The notes: generated by a model from the letters alone, not told the origin. A stretch of DNA of 64,000 nt from Streptomyces poonensis (GCF_014650915.1 NZ_BMVW01000009.1:62001-126000); one strand, 5' to 3'. Shown: positions 1-11,629, counted from the first letter of the stretch. Made by a program: numbers and translations.

Positions 1-2
1 GT

Positions 3-326
3 TGGGGTGTGGACGTCGCCGTCCCGGCGGCCGCCCCGCTCGTCTCGCTCATCGAGGAGGCGACATCGGCCACGGACACCGTCGCCCTGCTGCGGCTGAG
101 CACCGCCGGAGTCGGCATCATCGAGACCGCCATCACCGAGCAGTCGAAGGCGGCGGGCCGCCGGCTCGGCGACATCGGACTGCCCGAGGGCACGCTCGTG
201 GCCACGGTCGTACGTTCGGGCACGCCCACCGTGCCCGACCCGTCGATGCGGCTGGAACCGGGCGACGAACTTCTGCTCGTCTCGCACAGCGCCGGCGAGC
301 AGGAAATTCATGCGGCCTTCCAGTGA
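3..326 (+). CDS. TrkA C-terminal (RCK_C) domain protein, 5' end outside the window
   Basis: The reading frame is open to the left edge, so only the last ~107 residues are seen. They contain a TrkA_C/RCK_C-like fold: a short helix, then a segment with ITEQSKAAGRRLGDIGLPEG, a beta strand (GTLVATVVRSG) and the closing element PGDELLLVSHSA. In known proteins this domain follows a Rossmann RCK_N domain in potassium-uptake regulators or a gated channel and binds a ligand such as c-di-AMP. The preceding gene region is unseen, so whether this is TrkA-like or part of a larger transporter cannot be decided. A GTG at 9 exists but lies inside the conserved region and is unlikely to be the true start. A separate TrkH/TrkA pair lies at 50.9-52.9 kb. 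Confidence 0.75.
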   Translation, partial: WGVDVAVPAAAPLVSLIEEATSATDTVALLRLSTAGVGIIETAITEQSKAAGRRLGDIGLPEGTLVATVVRSGTPTVPDPSMRLEPGDELLLVSHSAGEQEIHAAFQ

Positions 327-764
327 AGGACGGCGGTGGCGGTCCGGACGCCGCCCTGGGATCGACCGGCTGCGCGCGATCTGCTGGACCATCAGGAGCA
401 CCGCGACGGCGGCCGACGGTGCGTGCACACGGAGTCCCAAGTGCCGATGGCGTGACCGTCCGGTGTCCCGTCCGGAACGGGGAGGCCGGGAGGGTGGCGG
501 GCCGGGTGCCCGTGACGCCGAAGGTCCACATCACTGATTCGACGGGTGAAGGAAACCTCGGCCGTTCCGGCGTGCGCGCGCAAGGGCCTGATGGCACCTT
601 GCCGGTTCCCGTCCGGCTCGTAGTCTGGCCGCAGGAGCGGGACGTGGCCGCCGGGCCGCGCGTCCGGCCGCGCGAGGACTTCTGCCACCGACCGGCCCGA
701 GAGCCTCGCCGCCGCCCACCGCGGACCTGCCGGTACGTCCGAACGTGTCCGGAGAGGAGCCGTC
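327..764. other. Intergenic region upstream of the P2-type ATPase
   Basis: I see no convincing gene in these ~440 bases. Two imperfect GGGNC-N4-GNCCC dyads occur at 499-512 and 584-597, each one base off the pattern described for the intergenic motif elsewhere in this window. At this G+C content such near matches are expected by chance. A GGAGAGGAG ribosome site precedes the next gene. Confidence 0.4.
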
Positions 765-3566
<2,802 letters not shown>

Positions 3567-3584
3567 ACGCGTCGGCCGAGCGCA

Positions 3585-3612
3585 GCGGCCCACCCCGGGG
3601 TGGGTGGGCCGC
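3585..3612. terminator. Bidirectional hairpin terminator
   Basis: The arms GCGGCCCACC (3585-3594) and GGTGGGCCGC (3603-3612) are perfectly complementary with an 8-base loop. The hairpin sits between two convergent genes, just after the ATPase stop. No clear T-tract is present, which is common for streptomycete terminators. Confidence 0.7.
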
Positions 3613-3670
3613 GAGGGTCACATGTGTACTCATGCGGCTGGTTCTTCCGGTCGGTGTCGGGTGACGTTCA

Positions 3671-3895
3671 CTACCGGTGGTAGCGGTAGTCCTCGTCGTC
3701 GTGCTTGCCCATGTAGTGCCGTTCCTCGACGAACTCGCGTTCACCGGGACGCAGCACAGCGCCCGGCGTGGCCATGAAGGCGAAGAGTCCGAGGACCCCC
3801 GCCAGCATGAGGATGAAGCCGACGATGAACGAGGTGAAGCCGAATATCAGACTGGCGCCCAGCACTATCGCGCCGATCAGCATCATGGGAATCAT
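3671..3895 (-). CDS. Small membrane protein of unknown function
   Basis: A 74-residue protein with two hydrophobic segments (roughly residues 3-22 and 24-46: MLIGAIVLGASLIFGF and FIVGFILMLAGVLGLFAF) and a charged, Tyr/His-rich tail ending DDEDYRYHR. The start at 3895 was chosen because GGAGGCAGTC immediately precedes it on the minus strand; an upstream extension is arginine/proline-rich and looks like non-coding shadow. Similar short two-helix proteins of unknown function are common in actinobacteria, where some are annotated DUF6131 or DUF6458; I cannot assign it firmly to either. It is convergent with the upstream ATPase and separated from it by a hairpin. Confidence 0.7.
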   Translation of the reverse strand: MIPMMLIGAIVLGASLIFGFTSFIVGFILMLAGVLGLFAFMATPGAVLRPGEREFVEERHYMGKHDDEDYRYHR

Positions 3896-4377
3896 GACTG
3901 CCTCCTTCCCTGTGCCGTGCGGAGCACGAAGACCCGGCCGACCCGGTCCGCGCGGACACGGGCCGTGTGGATGCTGCGGCGCGAGCCGCACCCGGAGGCC
4001 GGACGGGAGGGCGGACGGCTGAGGAAGAAGAAGCGCGGCCGCTGATCCGCCGGGACATCTCCTGGCGGTGACAGGCGCTCCTCCCCGTCATGGCCGCCGG
4101 GACCGGCCCACCGGATACGTACGGCGGTGCCGATGTCCGACACGATCCGTCCCGGCGGTTCCTGAGTGGTGGTCACGGCGGCCTCCCTTCGAGAAGCCTT
4201 CGTTTTCAGCATCGGGTGGACCGCCCCGCGGGCCCATGGGCTGACCGGGACACGAGGGCGGGCCGAGCGGTCCTCACCGCCCGTCGGTCCGGGCCGGACC
4301 GACGGGACATGTGGTCGCCCTGGCTGCCCGGCCGCGACGACACCCCGTTACGCCATGGGACGAGCGGAACAGTACGG
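3896..4377. other. Intergenic region, no gene recognised
   Basis: Leader of the small membrane protein on the minus strand plus the 3' region of the DUF1876 gene. It contains the palindrome at 4280-4306 and a GGGACCGGCCCA element at 4099-4110 that also occurs near 35335. Candidate reading frames here have arginine/proline-rich translations and no ribosome site. Confidence 0.4.
4280..4306. terminator. 27-base near-perfect palindrome, probable terminator of the DUF1876 gene
   Basis: CCCGTCGGTCCGG and its exact reverse complement are separated by a single G, giving 13-base arms. It lies about 70 bases past the DUF1876 stop on the minus strand. A hairpin terminator is the simplest reading. The near-zero spacer would also suit an operator dyad. 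Confidence 0.5.
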
Positions 4378-4635
4378 TCACGTCCGGGCCGGCCCCGCCA
4401 GCTGGATGATGTCGTCGGCGGCCACGTCGTGCAGCCGGATGGCGAGATCCTCCAGTGCGCGGCTGGCGGCGAGTTCGTCGCCGATCTCGGGGATGGGCCG
4501 GTCGACGGGGTTGCGCCGGGCCGTGCCCCTGCCGGTGAGGGTCGAAGTGTCGCGGGTGGTGAGTACGGCACGTGCGTGCGTTTCGTCCCCGTCCTCGGTG
4601 AGATAGATCTGCACAGTCCACTGCTTGGTTTCCAT
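4378..4635 (-). CDS. DUF1876 domain protein
   Basis: An 85-residue cytoplasmic protein beginning METKQWTVQIYLTEDGDETH, with HARAVLTTRD, a GxGxARRNPVD segment and EIGDELAASRALEDLAIRL. This is the DUF1876 pattern: a small alpha-beta fold seen in actinobacteria, often several copies per genome and often near stress genes. The ATG at 4635 is preferred over the in-frame GTG at 4644 because GAAGGTGA is correctly spaced for the ATG. Biochemical function is unknown. It stands alone between a terminator-like palindrome and the P1B-5 ATPase gene. Confidence 0.85.
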   Translation of the reverse strand: METKQWTVQIYLTEDGDETHARAVLTTRDTSTLTGRGTARRNPVDRPIPEIGDELAASRALEDLAIRLHDVAADDIIQLAGPART

Positions 4636-4811
4636 AGCGATCACCTTCGTACGGGCGTACGGGGAATGTGTCCGTCGTCCTTACCCTGCGCCCGACCCCC
4701 GCGCCCGCGCCAGAGCCGAACGGTCCCCAGCGACGCCGCTGGAGAATCCGGCGCGAGGCCCTTCGGACGGCATCACTCGTCCCGCTCCGCGACCTCTCGC
4801 AACTCCCCAGC

Positions 4812-7157
4812 TCACGGGGCCAGGCTGAAGTAGCTCTCCTCCTCCTGTGTGAAGTGCAGCCGCAGTACCGTGTGCAGCCCGTAGAGGCAGGCCCGCAGGT
4901 CCTCAAGCTGTTCCGGCGCCGGCACGCCGTCGGCCTCGGCCCCGGCCCCGGCGAGCGTCAGGTGGGTGGCGATCCGCCGGGCGAGCCGTTCGATCTCGGC
5001 GTGGGCGCGGCTCATCATGGCGGTCGCCTCCGGGCCGCCGAGCGCGGACGCCAGCGCCGGATACAACTGGTGCTCCTCGGCGTCCTCGTGTGGCAGCAGC
5101 CGTTCGGCCAGCAGCCGGTGCACCTCGCGTACCGCCGCCAGGGCCTGCGCGTCGGCACCTTCGGTCAGCCGGGCCGCGGCGTCCCGTATGGCTTCCAGGA
5201 CGTCCTGCAGGTCGTCGTGCTCGGCGGCGAAGCGGTGGACGAGGGCTTCGGCGGCGGGCTTCAGGGGCGGCCGGGCCGCCCGGTCGGTGCGCAGGGCGCG
5301 CAGCGCGTTGAGGATGACGGCGACGTCGATCGCTTCCTGCAGCAGGGCGCCGACGGCCGGCGGCAGCAGCCCCACCGCGGCCGCCGCCATGGCGACCAGG
5401 GACATCAGCATGCCGCCGAGCGCGCTCTGCACGGCGATGCGCCGGGCGCGCACGGCGACGGTCACCGCGTCGGCCAGGCGGTCCACCCGGTCGGTGGTCA
5501 GGACGATGTCGGCGGCCTCGGAGGCGGCGGTGGAACCGTGCGCTCCCATCGCCACGCCGACGTCCGCGGCGGCGAGGGCGGGCGCGTCGTTGACGCCGTC
5601 GCCGACCATCACCGTGACCGCGCGGTCCCGCTCCGCGCGTACGGCGGCCACCTTGCCGGCGGGGGAGAGGTCGGCGCACACCCCGTCGACTCCGAGGACG
5701 GCGGCGACCTCGCGGGCGGGCTCGGGCCGGTCGCCGGTGAGCATCACGATCCGCTCGATGCCCGCCGCGCGCAGCCGGCGCAGGGTCCGGGGAGCGTCCT
5801 GACGCAGCGGATCGCGCAGGAGCACGGCGCCGACGGGCCGTCCGTCGGCGCAGAGCCAGGCGACGGCCGCACCGTCCAGCACGGCACGGTTGTCGGCCGC
5901 ACGGGCCCAGTCGGGCATCGGCATGCCGGGGTCCGGACGGCCGATCGTCATGCGGTGGCCCGCCACGAGGCCGTGGGCTCCCCGGCCGGGTTCCTCCGAT
6001 ACGTCCGTGGCCGCGGACGGCTTCGAGCCGCGCTCGCGGGCCGCGTCGACGATGGCCCGGGCCAGGACGTGCGGGGAGTACTGGTCGAGGGTGGCGGCCA
6101 GGCGCAGTACCTCGGCGGGCTGCCGGCCGGGGGCCGCGATCACTTCCAGCACGCGCGGGCGGCCGCCGGTGAGGGTGCCGGTCTTGTCGAGCAGCAGCGT
6201 GCGGGCGCGGCCCAGGTTTTCCAGGGCGCCGCCGTCGCGGACCACCACGCCCAGGCGGGACGCCCGGGACAGCCCGGAGACGATCGCCACTGGCGCCGCG
6301 AGCAGCAGCGGACACGGCGTGGCGACGACGAGGACCGCCACCGCCCGCACCGCCGAGCCGCTGACCAGCCAGGCCAGCCCCGCGGCCGCGACGGACAGCG
6401 GCAGGAACCAGGCCGCGTACCGGTCGGCCAGCCGGACGACGGGCGCCGACGCCGCGCCCGCCTGCCGGGCCAGCCGTACGATTCCGGCGTACGTGCTGTC
6501 CCGCTCGGTCGCCGTGGCCCGCAGCTCGAAGGAGCTGCCCGCGTTGACCACACCGCTGCGCACCGGTCGGCCGTCCTCCCGTTCCACCGGCACGGACTCC
6601 CCGGTGAGCACAGATTCGTCCAGAACGGCGGTGGCGCCGATCACCTCGCCGTCGACCGGGACGACCTCGCCGGCTCCGACGACGAGCAGGTCGCCGACGG
6701 CCACCTCGGCGAGCGGCACCGTGCGCACTTCGGTGCCGATGCGTCGGCGGGCGGTGCGCGGTGCGTGCTCCAGCAGCGCCGTCAGGTCGTGCGAGGCCCG
6801 CCGCCGTGCCGCGGCCTCGATGGTGCGGCCGGTGGCCAGCATCAGGGCGATGAGGGCTCCGGCCAGGTACTCGCGCACCGTCAGTGTCCCCACCAGCGCC
6901 AGGACAGCGATCAGGTCCACGCCCGCCTGCCCGCGGCGCAGTGCGGCCAGCACCCAGCCGACCGCGGGACCGACGGCCGCGAGGGCACCCAGGGCCCAGC
7001 ACAGGCCGGCGAACCGGGCGGATCCCACCGCCCACAGGACACCGCCGACGGCCACGGCAGACGCCGTGACGATCAAGAGTGCCGGCTCCAGTCCGGGCGA
7101 CGGGACCCGCATGCCGGGCCTGCGGCGGACCGGGTCGTTCCGGGTGACGCCGTTCAT
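4812..7157 (-). CDS. P1B-5-type metal ATPase with C-terminal hemerythrin domain
   Basis: A 781-residue membrane pump. TM4 carries TPCPLLLAAP (~residue 281), which is the P1B-5 signature rather than the CPC of copper pumps. The actuator has LTGESVP, the P-domain DKTGTLTGG (~322), and the hinge GDGVNDAPAL. No N-terminal heavy-metal-binding Cys domain is present. The last ~150 residues form a hemerythrin-like bundle with His/Glu ligands in HRFAAEHDD, HEDAEEHQLYP, AHAEIERL and HTVLRLHFTQEEESYF. Characterised P1B-5 ATPases (Sinorhizobium Nia, Acidothermus homologue) transport Ni2+/Fe2+ and some carry this diiron domain, so metal export gated by iron or oxygen is plausible. The start at 7157 follows GGAGGATGCC; a longer upstream frame is non-coding in character. 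It shares a chromosome block with a NiFe hydrogenase locus. Confidence 0.9.
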   Translation of the reverse strand: MNGVTRNDPVRRRPGMRVPSPGLEPALLIVTASAVAVGGVLWAVGSARFAGLCWALGALAAVGPAVGWVLAALRRGQAGVDLIAVLALVGTLTVREYLAGALIALMLATGRTIEAAARRRASHDLTALLEHAPRTARRRIGTEVRTVPLAEVAVGDLLVVGAGEVVPVDGEVIGATAVLDESVLTGESVPVEREDGRPVRSGVVNAGSSFELRATATERDSTYAGIVRLARQAGAASAPVVRLADRYAAWFLPLSVAAAGLAWLVSGSAVRAVAVLVVATPCPLLLAAPVAIVSGLSRASRLGVVVRDGGALENLGRARTLLLDKTGTLTGGRPRVLEVIAAPGRQPAEVLRLAATLDQYSPHVLARAIVDAARERGSKPSAATDVSEEPGRGAHGLVAGHRMTIGRPDPGMPMPDWARAADNRAVLDGAAVAWLCADGRPVGAVLLRDPLRQDAPRTLRRLRAAGIERIVMLTGDRPEPAREVAAVLGVDGVCADLSPAGKVAAVRAERDRAVTVMVGDGVNDAPALAAADVGVAMGAHGSTAASEAADIVLTTDRVDRLADAVTVAVRARRIAVQSALGGMLMSLVAMAAAAVGLLPPAVGALLQEAIDVAVILNALRALRTDRAARPPLKPAAEALVHRFAAEHDDLQDVLEAIRDAAARLTEGADAQALAAVREVHRLLAERLLPHEDAEEHQLYPALASALGGPEATAMMSRAHAEIERLARRIATHLTLAGAGAEADGVPAPEQLEDLRACLYGLHTVLRLHFTQEEESYFSLAP

Positions 7158-7569
7158 GGCATCCTCCACCTCCGACGCGACCGTCGCCCGAGCCCGGGCA
7201 GTGCGGCCCGGCGGCGGATCCGGCCGTGGCCTTCCCCTTGAGCAGGGGCAGCAGTGCGGGGCCCGGCAAGGGGCCGGGCGCGTGCCAACCCTCGTCTCTC
7301 TCCAGACTTGCGGCCGCGCGGCCCCCGAGCCAGAGCCGGACGACACGTCGTCGGCTCCCGTCCGGCCCCTGGGCGGGCGGTCGGACGTCGGCGGTGCGGC
7401 CGACGAGGGCTGAAGAGGCCTTTCTGCCGGCGGTCCGCCGGTGACACCGTGGAAGTGGAGCCCCGGCGGGGAGTCACCGTGCGTACGGACGAAGGCGTCG
7501 GCGGCGGGAACGCCCCAGCAGTCCAGTGGAATGGCCGCCGCATCCGTCTGCTGCCGGAGGAGAGCACGC
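7158..7569. other. Divergent promoter region between the P1B-5 ATPase and the HAD hydrolase
   Basis: About 410 bases without a convincing gene. It must contain the promoters of both divergent genes. GC-rich inverted elements occur around 7255-7280, with one arm like GGGCCCGGC and the other GGGGCCGGGC. No clean -10/-35 pair could be called by eye. Confidence 0.4.
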
Positions 7570-8313
7570 ATGAACGACCGGTCTGACGCGATGCCCGTTC
7601 CGGTGCTGCGGAACCTGCGGGCCGTCGTGTTCGACACCGACGGGGTGATCACGGACTCGGCCCGGGTGCACGCCGCCGCGTGGAAGACCGCCTTCGACTC
7701 CTACCTGGCCGAGCATCCGCCCCCGGCACCCGAACAGCGCCGCCCCTTCGACGTCCGGGACGACTACCTGCGGCACGTGGACGGCCGGTCCCGGCTCGAC
7801 GGCGCCGCCGCCTTCCTCGCCTCGCGCGGCCTGCACCCACCGCCCGAGACGGTGCGGGCCGTCGCCGAGGCCAAGGAGGAGCTCTTCTCCGCGCGGCTGC
7901 GCGAGCAGGGCATGGACGCCTATCCGGGCACCGTGCGGCTGGTGCACGCCCTGCGCCGGGCGGGCATCCGGTGCGCGGCGGCCTCCGCCTCCCGCCACGC
8001 CCGGGAACTCCTCGACCGGGCGGCCGTCCTCGGCCTCTTCGACGTGCTGGTCGACGGGGTGGAGGCGGCGCGGCTGGGCCTGCCGGGCAAGCCGCGGCCC
8101 GATCTCTTCCTCGATGCGGCCCGCAGGCTCGGCGTGCCCGCCGGCCGTGCCGCCGTCGTCGAGGACGCGGTCGCGGGCGTGGAGGCGGGCCGGAACGGTG
8201 GCTTCGCCCTCGTCGTCGGCGTGGCCCGCGAACCGGGTCCGGAAGCCGGGCAACGACTGCTGCGGCACGGTGCCGACATCGTCGTACGAGATCTCGCGGA
8301 ACTGCTCGCGTGA
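7570..8313 (+). CDS. HAD-superfamily hydrolase, beta-phosphoglucomutase-like
   Basis: A 247-residue cytoplasmic enzyme. The catalytic motif I is VVFDTDGVITDSA (nucleophile and acid Asp), followed by an alpha-helical cap (HAAAWKTAF, then a stretch to SRLDGAAAFLASRG), motif II AAASAS, and motif III/IV in KPRPDLFLDAARRLGV and VVEDAVAGVEAGRNGGF. This is the pattern of beta-phosphoglucomutase/trehalose-type HAD phosphatases. The ATG at 7570 follows GGAGGAGAGCACGC. In several actinobacteria a gene of this type sits beside a GH65 maltose/trehalose phosphorylase; none is present here, so sugar-phosphate specificity is unproven. Confidence 0.85.
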   Translation: MNDRSDAMPVPVLRNLRAVVFDTDGVITDSARVHAAAWKTAFDSYLAEHPPPAPEQRRPFDVRDDYLRHVDGRSRLDGAAAFLASRGLHPPPETVRAVAEAKEELFSARLREQGMDAYPGTVRLVHALRRAGIRCAAASASRHARELLDRAAVLGLFDVLVDGVEAARLGLPGKPRPDLFLDAARRLGVPAGRAAVVEDAVAGVEAGRNGGFALVVGVAREPGPEAGQRLLRHGADIVVRDLAELLA

Positions 8314-8648
8314 GAAGCCTCGAGGGCTGACATTGTCCGGTTGCCCGGAAGCGCCCGGGCCGTGGCCGTTGGGCCGGCTGACCGGCGCCTCCTCGGAGTG
8401 AGCGGAGTCGGCCCTGGTACGAACGAGTGTTGCTCTTCTCACGGACCTGTAGACCGTCGCCGGTGAAGCGGGCGTTGTCGCGACCGGGACAGGCGTTGCC
8501 GCGAAGCGGCATCGGTGTGGTGGCGATGCCGAGGCTTGTGGCAGGTGACTTTCGAAGCGAGCGGGGCGGCGTCGGTTCAGCGCCCTCGGGGAGCAGTAGC
8601 AGGCGAAAGGGAAGATGTGCCGTAAACAGTACTTTCGTCCCCGTGTGT

Positions 8649-8662
8649 GGACCGGTCGGCCC
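8649..8662. promoter_or_regulatory. Candidate DosR-box-like dyad (imperfect)
   Basis: GGACCGGTCGGCCC is one base off the GGGNC-N4-GNCCC geometry seen at four other intergenic sites here. It has no obvious gene immediately downstream, so its relevance is uncertain. Confidence 0.25.
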
Positions 8663-9190
8663 GGCCCGGTCATGCCATGGGGGCGTGACGATGGAAGTGG
8701 ACGAAGGCCCCCGCCCCAGGACGGCGGGTGAGGCGCCGTGGCGGCTCCCTCCGTTCGGTCACGGTGCACCGGCCCGCCGGGGAGGCCACGGTGGGTCGGT
8801 GCACCGTGGCTGCGGCCGGGAGTGTGCGGGAACGCAACCGGCCGCCCCCGGCAACGGCCAACGCGGTCTCGAACTGCGGACGGAACCGCACCCGGGCGCT
8901 GATCTTCTCGGCGAAGATACTGTCCCGGGTGGTGTCATCAGTGTCGGCTATTTATTGCGGTCGGCTGTTTCTCGGATGGTCATATCCAAGACGAACGACC
9001 GGAGGTTGACTTCGCGGTCAGCGCTGAGACGCATGGCTTGGGCGTCCAGACGCAGCGCCTGTCACGATGCCGGACGCTGACTTGTGGCGGTCGGCCGAAC
9101 GGCGCGGTCGCGCAAGAGCATGTCCTGGCGGTGACTGGTCGGCAGCTGTCACGGTCGCGCTGCCGGGGCGGTCCCTGCTTTCGCTTGGTC

Positions 9191-9224
9191 GGGCCTCCCG
9201 GTCCTCGGCAAAGGCCGGGAGGCC
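9191..9224. repeat. Inverted repeat / hairpin
   Basis: GGGCCTCCCGG (9191-9201) pairs perfectly with CCGGGAGGCCC (9214-9224) across a 12-base loop. It lies in a long region without a gene and could be a terminator for an unrecognised transcript. No T-tract follows. Confidence 0.55.
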
Positions 9225-9476
9225 CATGGTCGCGTGCGCGCCGTCGCCGGAGCATGGTGGTGAAGACATGTGTCCTTCGGAGAGTGCTTGATGGACAGCA
9301 CCAGGCCACCGACCGTGTGCAGCGGCACCGATCCCCCTTCGCGCAAGGAGCACGGCCTTCCCCGTACGCCGATCCACCGCCGGCGGAAAGGGGCGCAACA
9401 GCGCCGGGTGTTGACTGGCTCATTGCGTGCGCTCGTTCACGTACCCGACTGCGGCAGTCCTGACCAGGAGGAAGCC

Positions 9477-10178
9477 ATGCACAGCAGTCCGCACATCGTC
9501 AGTGACGTGATGACGCGCACCGTCGTCGCTGTCCGGCGGGGGGCGACCTTCAAGGAGATCGTCAAGACGCTCGAACAGTGGAAGGTCAGCGCCCTGCCCG
9601 TGCTGGAGGGGGAGAAGCGGGTGGTCGGAGTCGTCTCGGAGGCCGATCTGCTGCCCAAGGAAGAATTCCGCGACAGCGATCCGGACCTCTCCCAGTCTCG
9701 GCTCCGCTCGACCGGGGGGACCCCCATCACCCAACTGCGCCGCCTGGCCGACCTCGCCAAGGCGGGCGCTGTCACAGCCGGAGAACTGATGACTGCACCG
9801 GCCGTGACCATCCGAGCCGACGCCACGCTCGCTCAGGCTGCCCGCGTCATGGCACGCAGCCATGTCAAACGGCTTCCGGTCGTCGACGCGGAAGGCGTTC
9901 TGCAGGGCGTCGTCAGCCGCGTGGACCTGCTGAAGGTCTTCCTGCGACCCGACGAGGACATCGAGGAGGAAGTACGGCGTGAAGTGGTGGCCTATCTCTT
10001 CCCCGAGCCCATCGAGCCCATCAGGGTGAAGGTGGAGGACGGCGTCGTCACCCTCACCGGACAGATACCGGACACCTCACTGGCACCGGTGGCCGCGCGC
10101 CTGGTACGGGCCGTCGAGGGCGTGGTCGGCGTCGAATGCCATTTCACCGATGCGCACAGCGGCCCTGCGGCGAAGTAA
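9477..10178 (+). CDS. CBS-pair protein with C-terminal BON domain
   Basis: A 233-residue cytoplasmic protein. CBS1 (~8-65) contains IVSDVMTRTVVAVRRGATF and KVSALPVLEGEKRVVGVVS; CBS2 (~100-155) contains AGELMTAPAVTIRADATL and HVKRLPVVDAEGVLQGVVS. The BON domain (~180-225) shows VKVEDGVVTLTGQIPDTS and AVEGVVGVECH. CBS pairs bind adenosine ligands and BON domains are linked to membrane or protein association, so a stress-responsive sensor is likely but the partner is unknown. The start at 9477 has AGGAGGAA directly upstream. Two paralogues lie at 27.2 and 28.4 kb. Confidence 0.9.
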   Translation: MHSSPHIVSDVMTRTVVAVRRGATFKEIVKTLEQWKVSALPVLEGEKRVVGVVSEADLLPKEEFRDSDPDLSQSRLRSTGGTPITQLRRLADLAKAGAVTAGELMTAPAVTIRADATLAQAARVMARSHVKRLPVVDAEGVLQGVVSRVDLLKVFLRPDEDIEEEVRREVVAYLFPEPIEPIRVKVEDGVVTLTGQIPDTSLAPVAARLVRAVEGVVGVECHFTDAHSGPAAK

Positions 10179-10410
10179 GCAGGTGAGACCCCGCCGCGAG
10201 CTGAACGGAGTTCGTTGCGGCCTGCCTGCCTGCCCTGCGTGACCGAGCCTGCCATCGCCTCGACGACCGACGTGCGCGGTCCGTCCAGCAGCACGATCGC
10301 CCACGCGCCCGACGACGGGATCGCGCTGATGGGGAGGAGGGGCGGTGCGGAATGGGGCACTTGGCAGGAATTGCCCTCCCGGGGGGCGGCAGGCCCCCTA
10401 CGATGAGCCC

Positions 10411-10833
10411 ATGATGTCCCGCGCGCGTACCGGCTCGGAGACGAGCGCTGTGCGCTGGGTGTGGCTGGCCCTGGCCGTGGTGGCGGGGGTGCTGGGGATG
10501 CATGCCCTGTCACCCGCCGGCATGCCGGCGGCGGGTCGGCACGACGTGATGATGTCGGTGGAGCCCGCAGGGCATCACTCCACGCTCGCCCCCGGTGCCG
10601 GCGGGGACTGCCGGCACCTGTCGGATGCGGGCAGCGATGGCATGGTCCTGGATCATGCCGGCGGGACGTGCGCGGCGGGCGGAGTCTCGACCGCTTACGT
10701 CCCGCCCGCGTTGCCGCCCGCCCTGGTCGCCCACGTCGCGCCTGCGGCGGCCGCGTGCCGCGGCCCGGCCGCCCGGACGGCTGACGGCCGGGCACCGCCG
10801 GACCTGTCCGAGTTGCAGCTTCTGCGGATCTAG
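10411..10833 (+). CDS. DUF6153-type small membrane/secreted protein, His/Met-rich
   Basis: About 140 residues. One N-terminal hydrophobic segment (WVWLALAVVAGVLGMHAL) is followed by a loop with paired His and Met/Cys residues (MPAAGRHDVMMSV, GGDCRHLSDAGSDGMVLDHA, GGTCAAGG). This arrangement matches the DUF6153 family, frequent in streptomycete copper loci. It may be an extracytoplasmic copper-binding or copper-handling protein, which is inference from the neighbours. The ATG at 10411 (or 10414) is used. Upstream is a run CCCTCCCGGGGGGC that resembles a G-tract copper-responsive operator. Confidence 0.75.
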   Translation: MMSRARTGSETSAVRWVWLALAVVAGVLGMHALSPAGMPAAGRHDVMMSVEPAGHHSTLAPGAGGDCRHLSDAGSDGMVLDHAGGTCAAGGVSTAYVPPALPPALVAHVAPAAAACRGPAARTADGRAPPDLSELQLLRI

Positions 10834-10933
10834 AGAGGCCCACACGGCACCCCTTCACCAGGGGTGGCGCGCTCCGGCCTGCCTGCATTCGCTCCCGCGC
10901 ACCGCGCGGGTACTCAAAGGAGTTGTACGTCTC

Positions 10934-11617
10934 ATGGCATCTCGCCGTTTCCTCATCCGCCGGGCCGCCGCGCTGGCCACTGCCGCGACCGCAGCGGTGG
11001 CGCTGGCCGCCTGCGGCAGTAGCAGCGAATCCTCCTCCCCGTCTCCGTCGTCCTCGTCGGGGCGCTCCGGCCACGACACGGGGGCGATGGGCTCCGCCGA
11101 CCCCTCGGCCACCGGCTCCGCCGCACACGGCAGCCACAACACCCAGGACGTGTCGTTCACCCAGCAGATGATCCCGCACCACCGGCAGGCCGTGGCCATG
11201 GCCGACCTGGCCGCGTCGCGCGCACAGTCCCCGCAGGTGAAGGACCTGGCCGAAAAGATCAAGCAAGCGCAGGGGCCGGAGATCGCCACCATGTCCGGCT
11301 GGCTGGAGTCCTGGGGCGAGCAGGTCCCGGACGACAGCCCGTCCGGCATGGAGGGCATGCCGGGCATGGGCAAGGACCACCTGGCGATGCCCGGCATGAT
11401 GTCGCACGCCGACATGCAGAAGATGATGGGCCTGTCCGGTGAGGCCTTCGACACGGCGTTCCTGCAGATGATGATCCGTCATCACCAGGGCGCCATCGAG
11501 ATGGCGCACACCGAGCAGGCCAAGGGCGCCTACGGGCCCTGCATGACGATGGCGAAGTCGATCGTCAGCTCGCAGTCGGCCGAGATCACCGAGATGAACC
11601 AGATGCTCGGCAAGTAG
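10934..11617 (+). CDS. DUF305 lipoprotein
   Basis: A 227-residue exported lipoprotein. The signal peptide MASRRFLIRRAAALATAATA ends in a lipobox LAAC, so Cys becomes lipidated after export. A Ser-rich linker follows, then two DUF305 repeats with DVSFTQQMIPHHRQAVAMA and FLQMMIRHHQGAIEMA, whose His-His and Met residues could bind metal. DUF305 proteins are ferritin-like four-helix bundles often found with copper-resistance genes. AAAGGAG precedes the ATG at 10934. It lies 100 bases after the DUF6153 gene and probably shares its transcript. A strong hairpin follows the stop. Confidence 0.9.
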   Translation: MASRRFLIRRAAALATAATAAVALAACGSSSESSSPSPSSSSGRSGHDTGAMGSADPSATGSAAHGSHNTQDVSFTQQMIPHHRQAVAMADLAASRAQSPQVKDLAEKIKQAQGPEIATMSGWLESWGEQVPDDSPSGMEGMPGMGKDHLAMPGMMSHADMQKMMGLSGEAFDTAFLQMMIRHHQGAIEMAHTEQAKGAYGPCMTMAKSIVSSQSAEITEMNQMLGK

Positions 11618-11629
11618 CCGTCATCCGGA

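Larger units (their letters stand above)
8314..9476. other. Long (1.16 kb) region without a recognisable gene
   Basis: Both strands give only low-complexity or Arg-rich translations with no family resemblance. What can be seen: a dyad GGACCGGTCGGCCC at 8649-8662, a strong hairpin at 9191-9224, and a locally less GC-rich patch around 8940-9000 (for example ATTTATTGC). The region could hold a small RNA, a decayed gene, or long leaders. The ribosome site for the next gene (AGGAGGAA) lies at its right end. Confidence 0.5.

Noticed and set aside
4099..4110. GGGACCGGCCCA element, also near 35335, as a regulator site
   Set aside because: Shorter than the GGGNC-N4-GNCCC dyad, not consistently placed before a start codon, and likely by chance at this G+C content.
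4668..7241. 857-codon plus-strand frame opposite the P1B-5 ATPase
   Set aside because: Antisense shadow: composition is Gly/Arg/Gln-rich, no ribosome site, no known domains.
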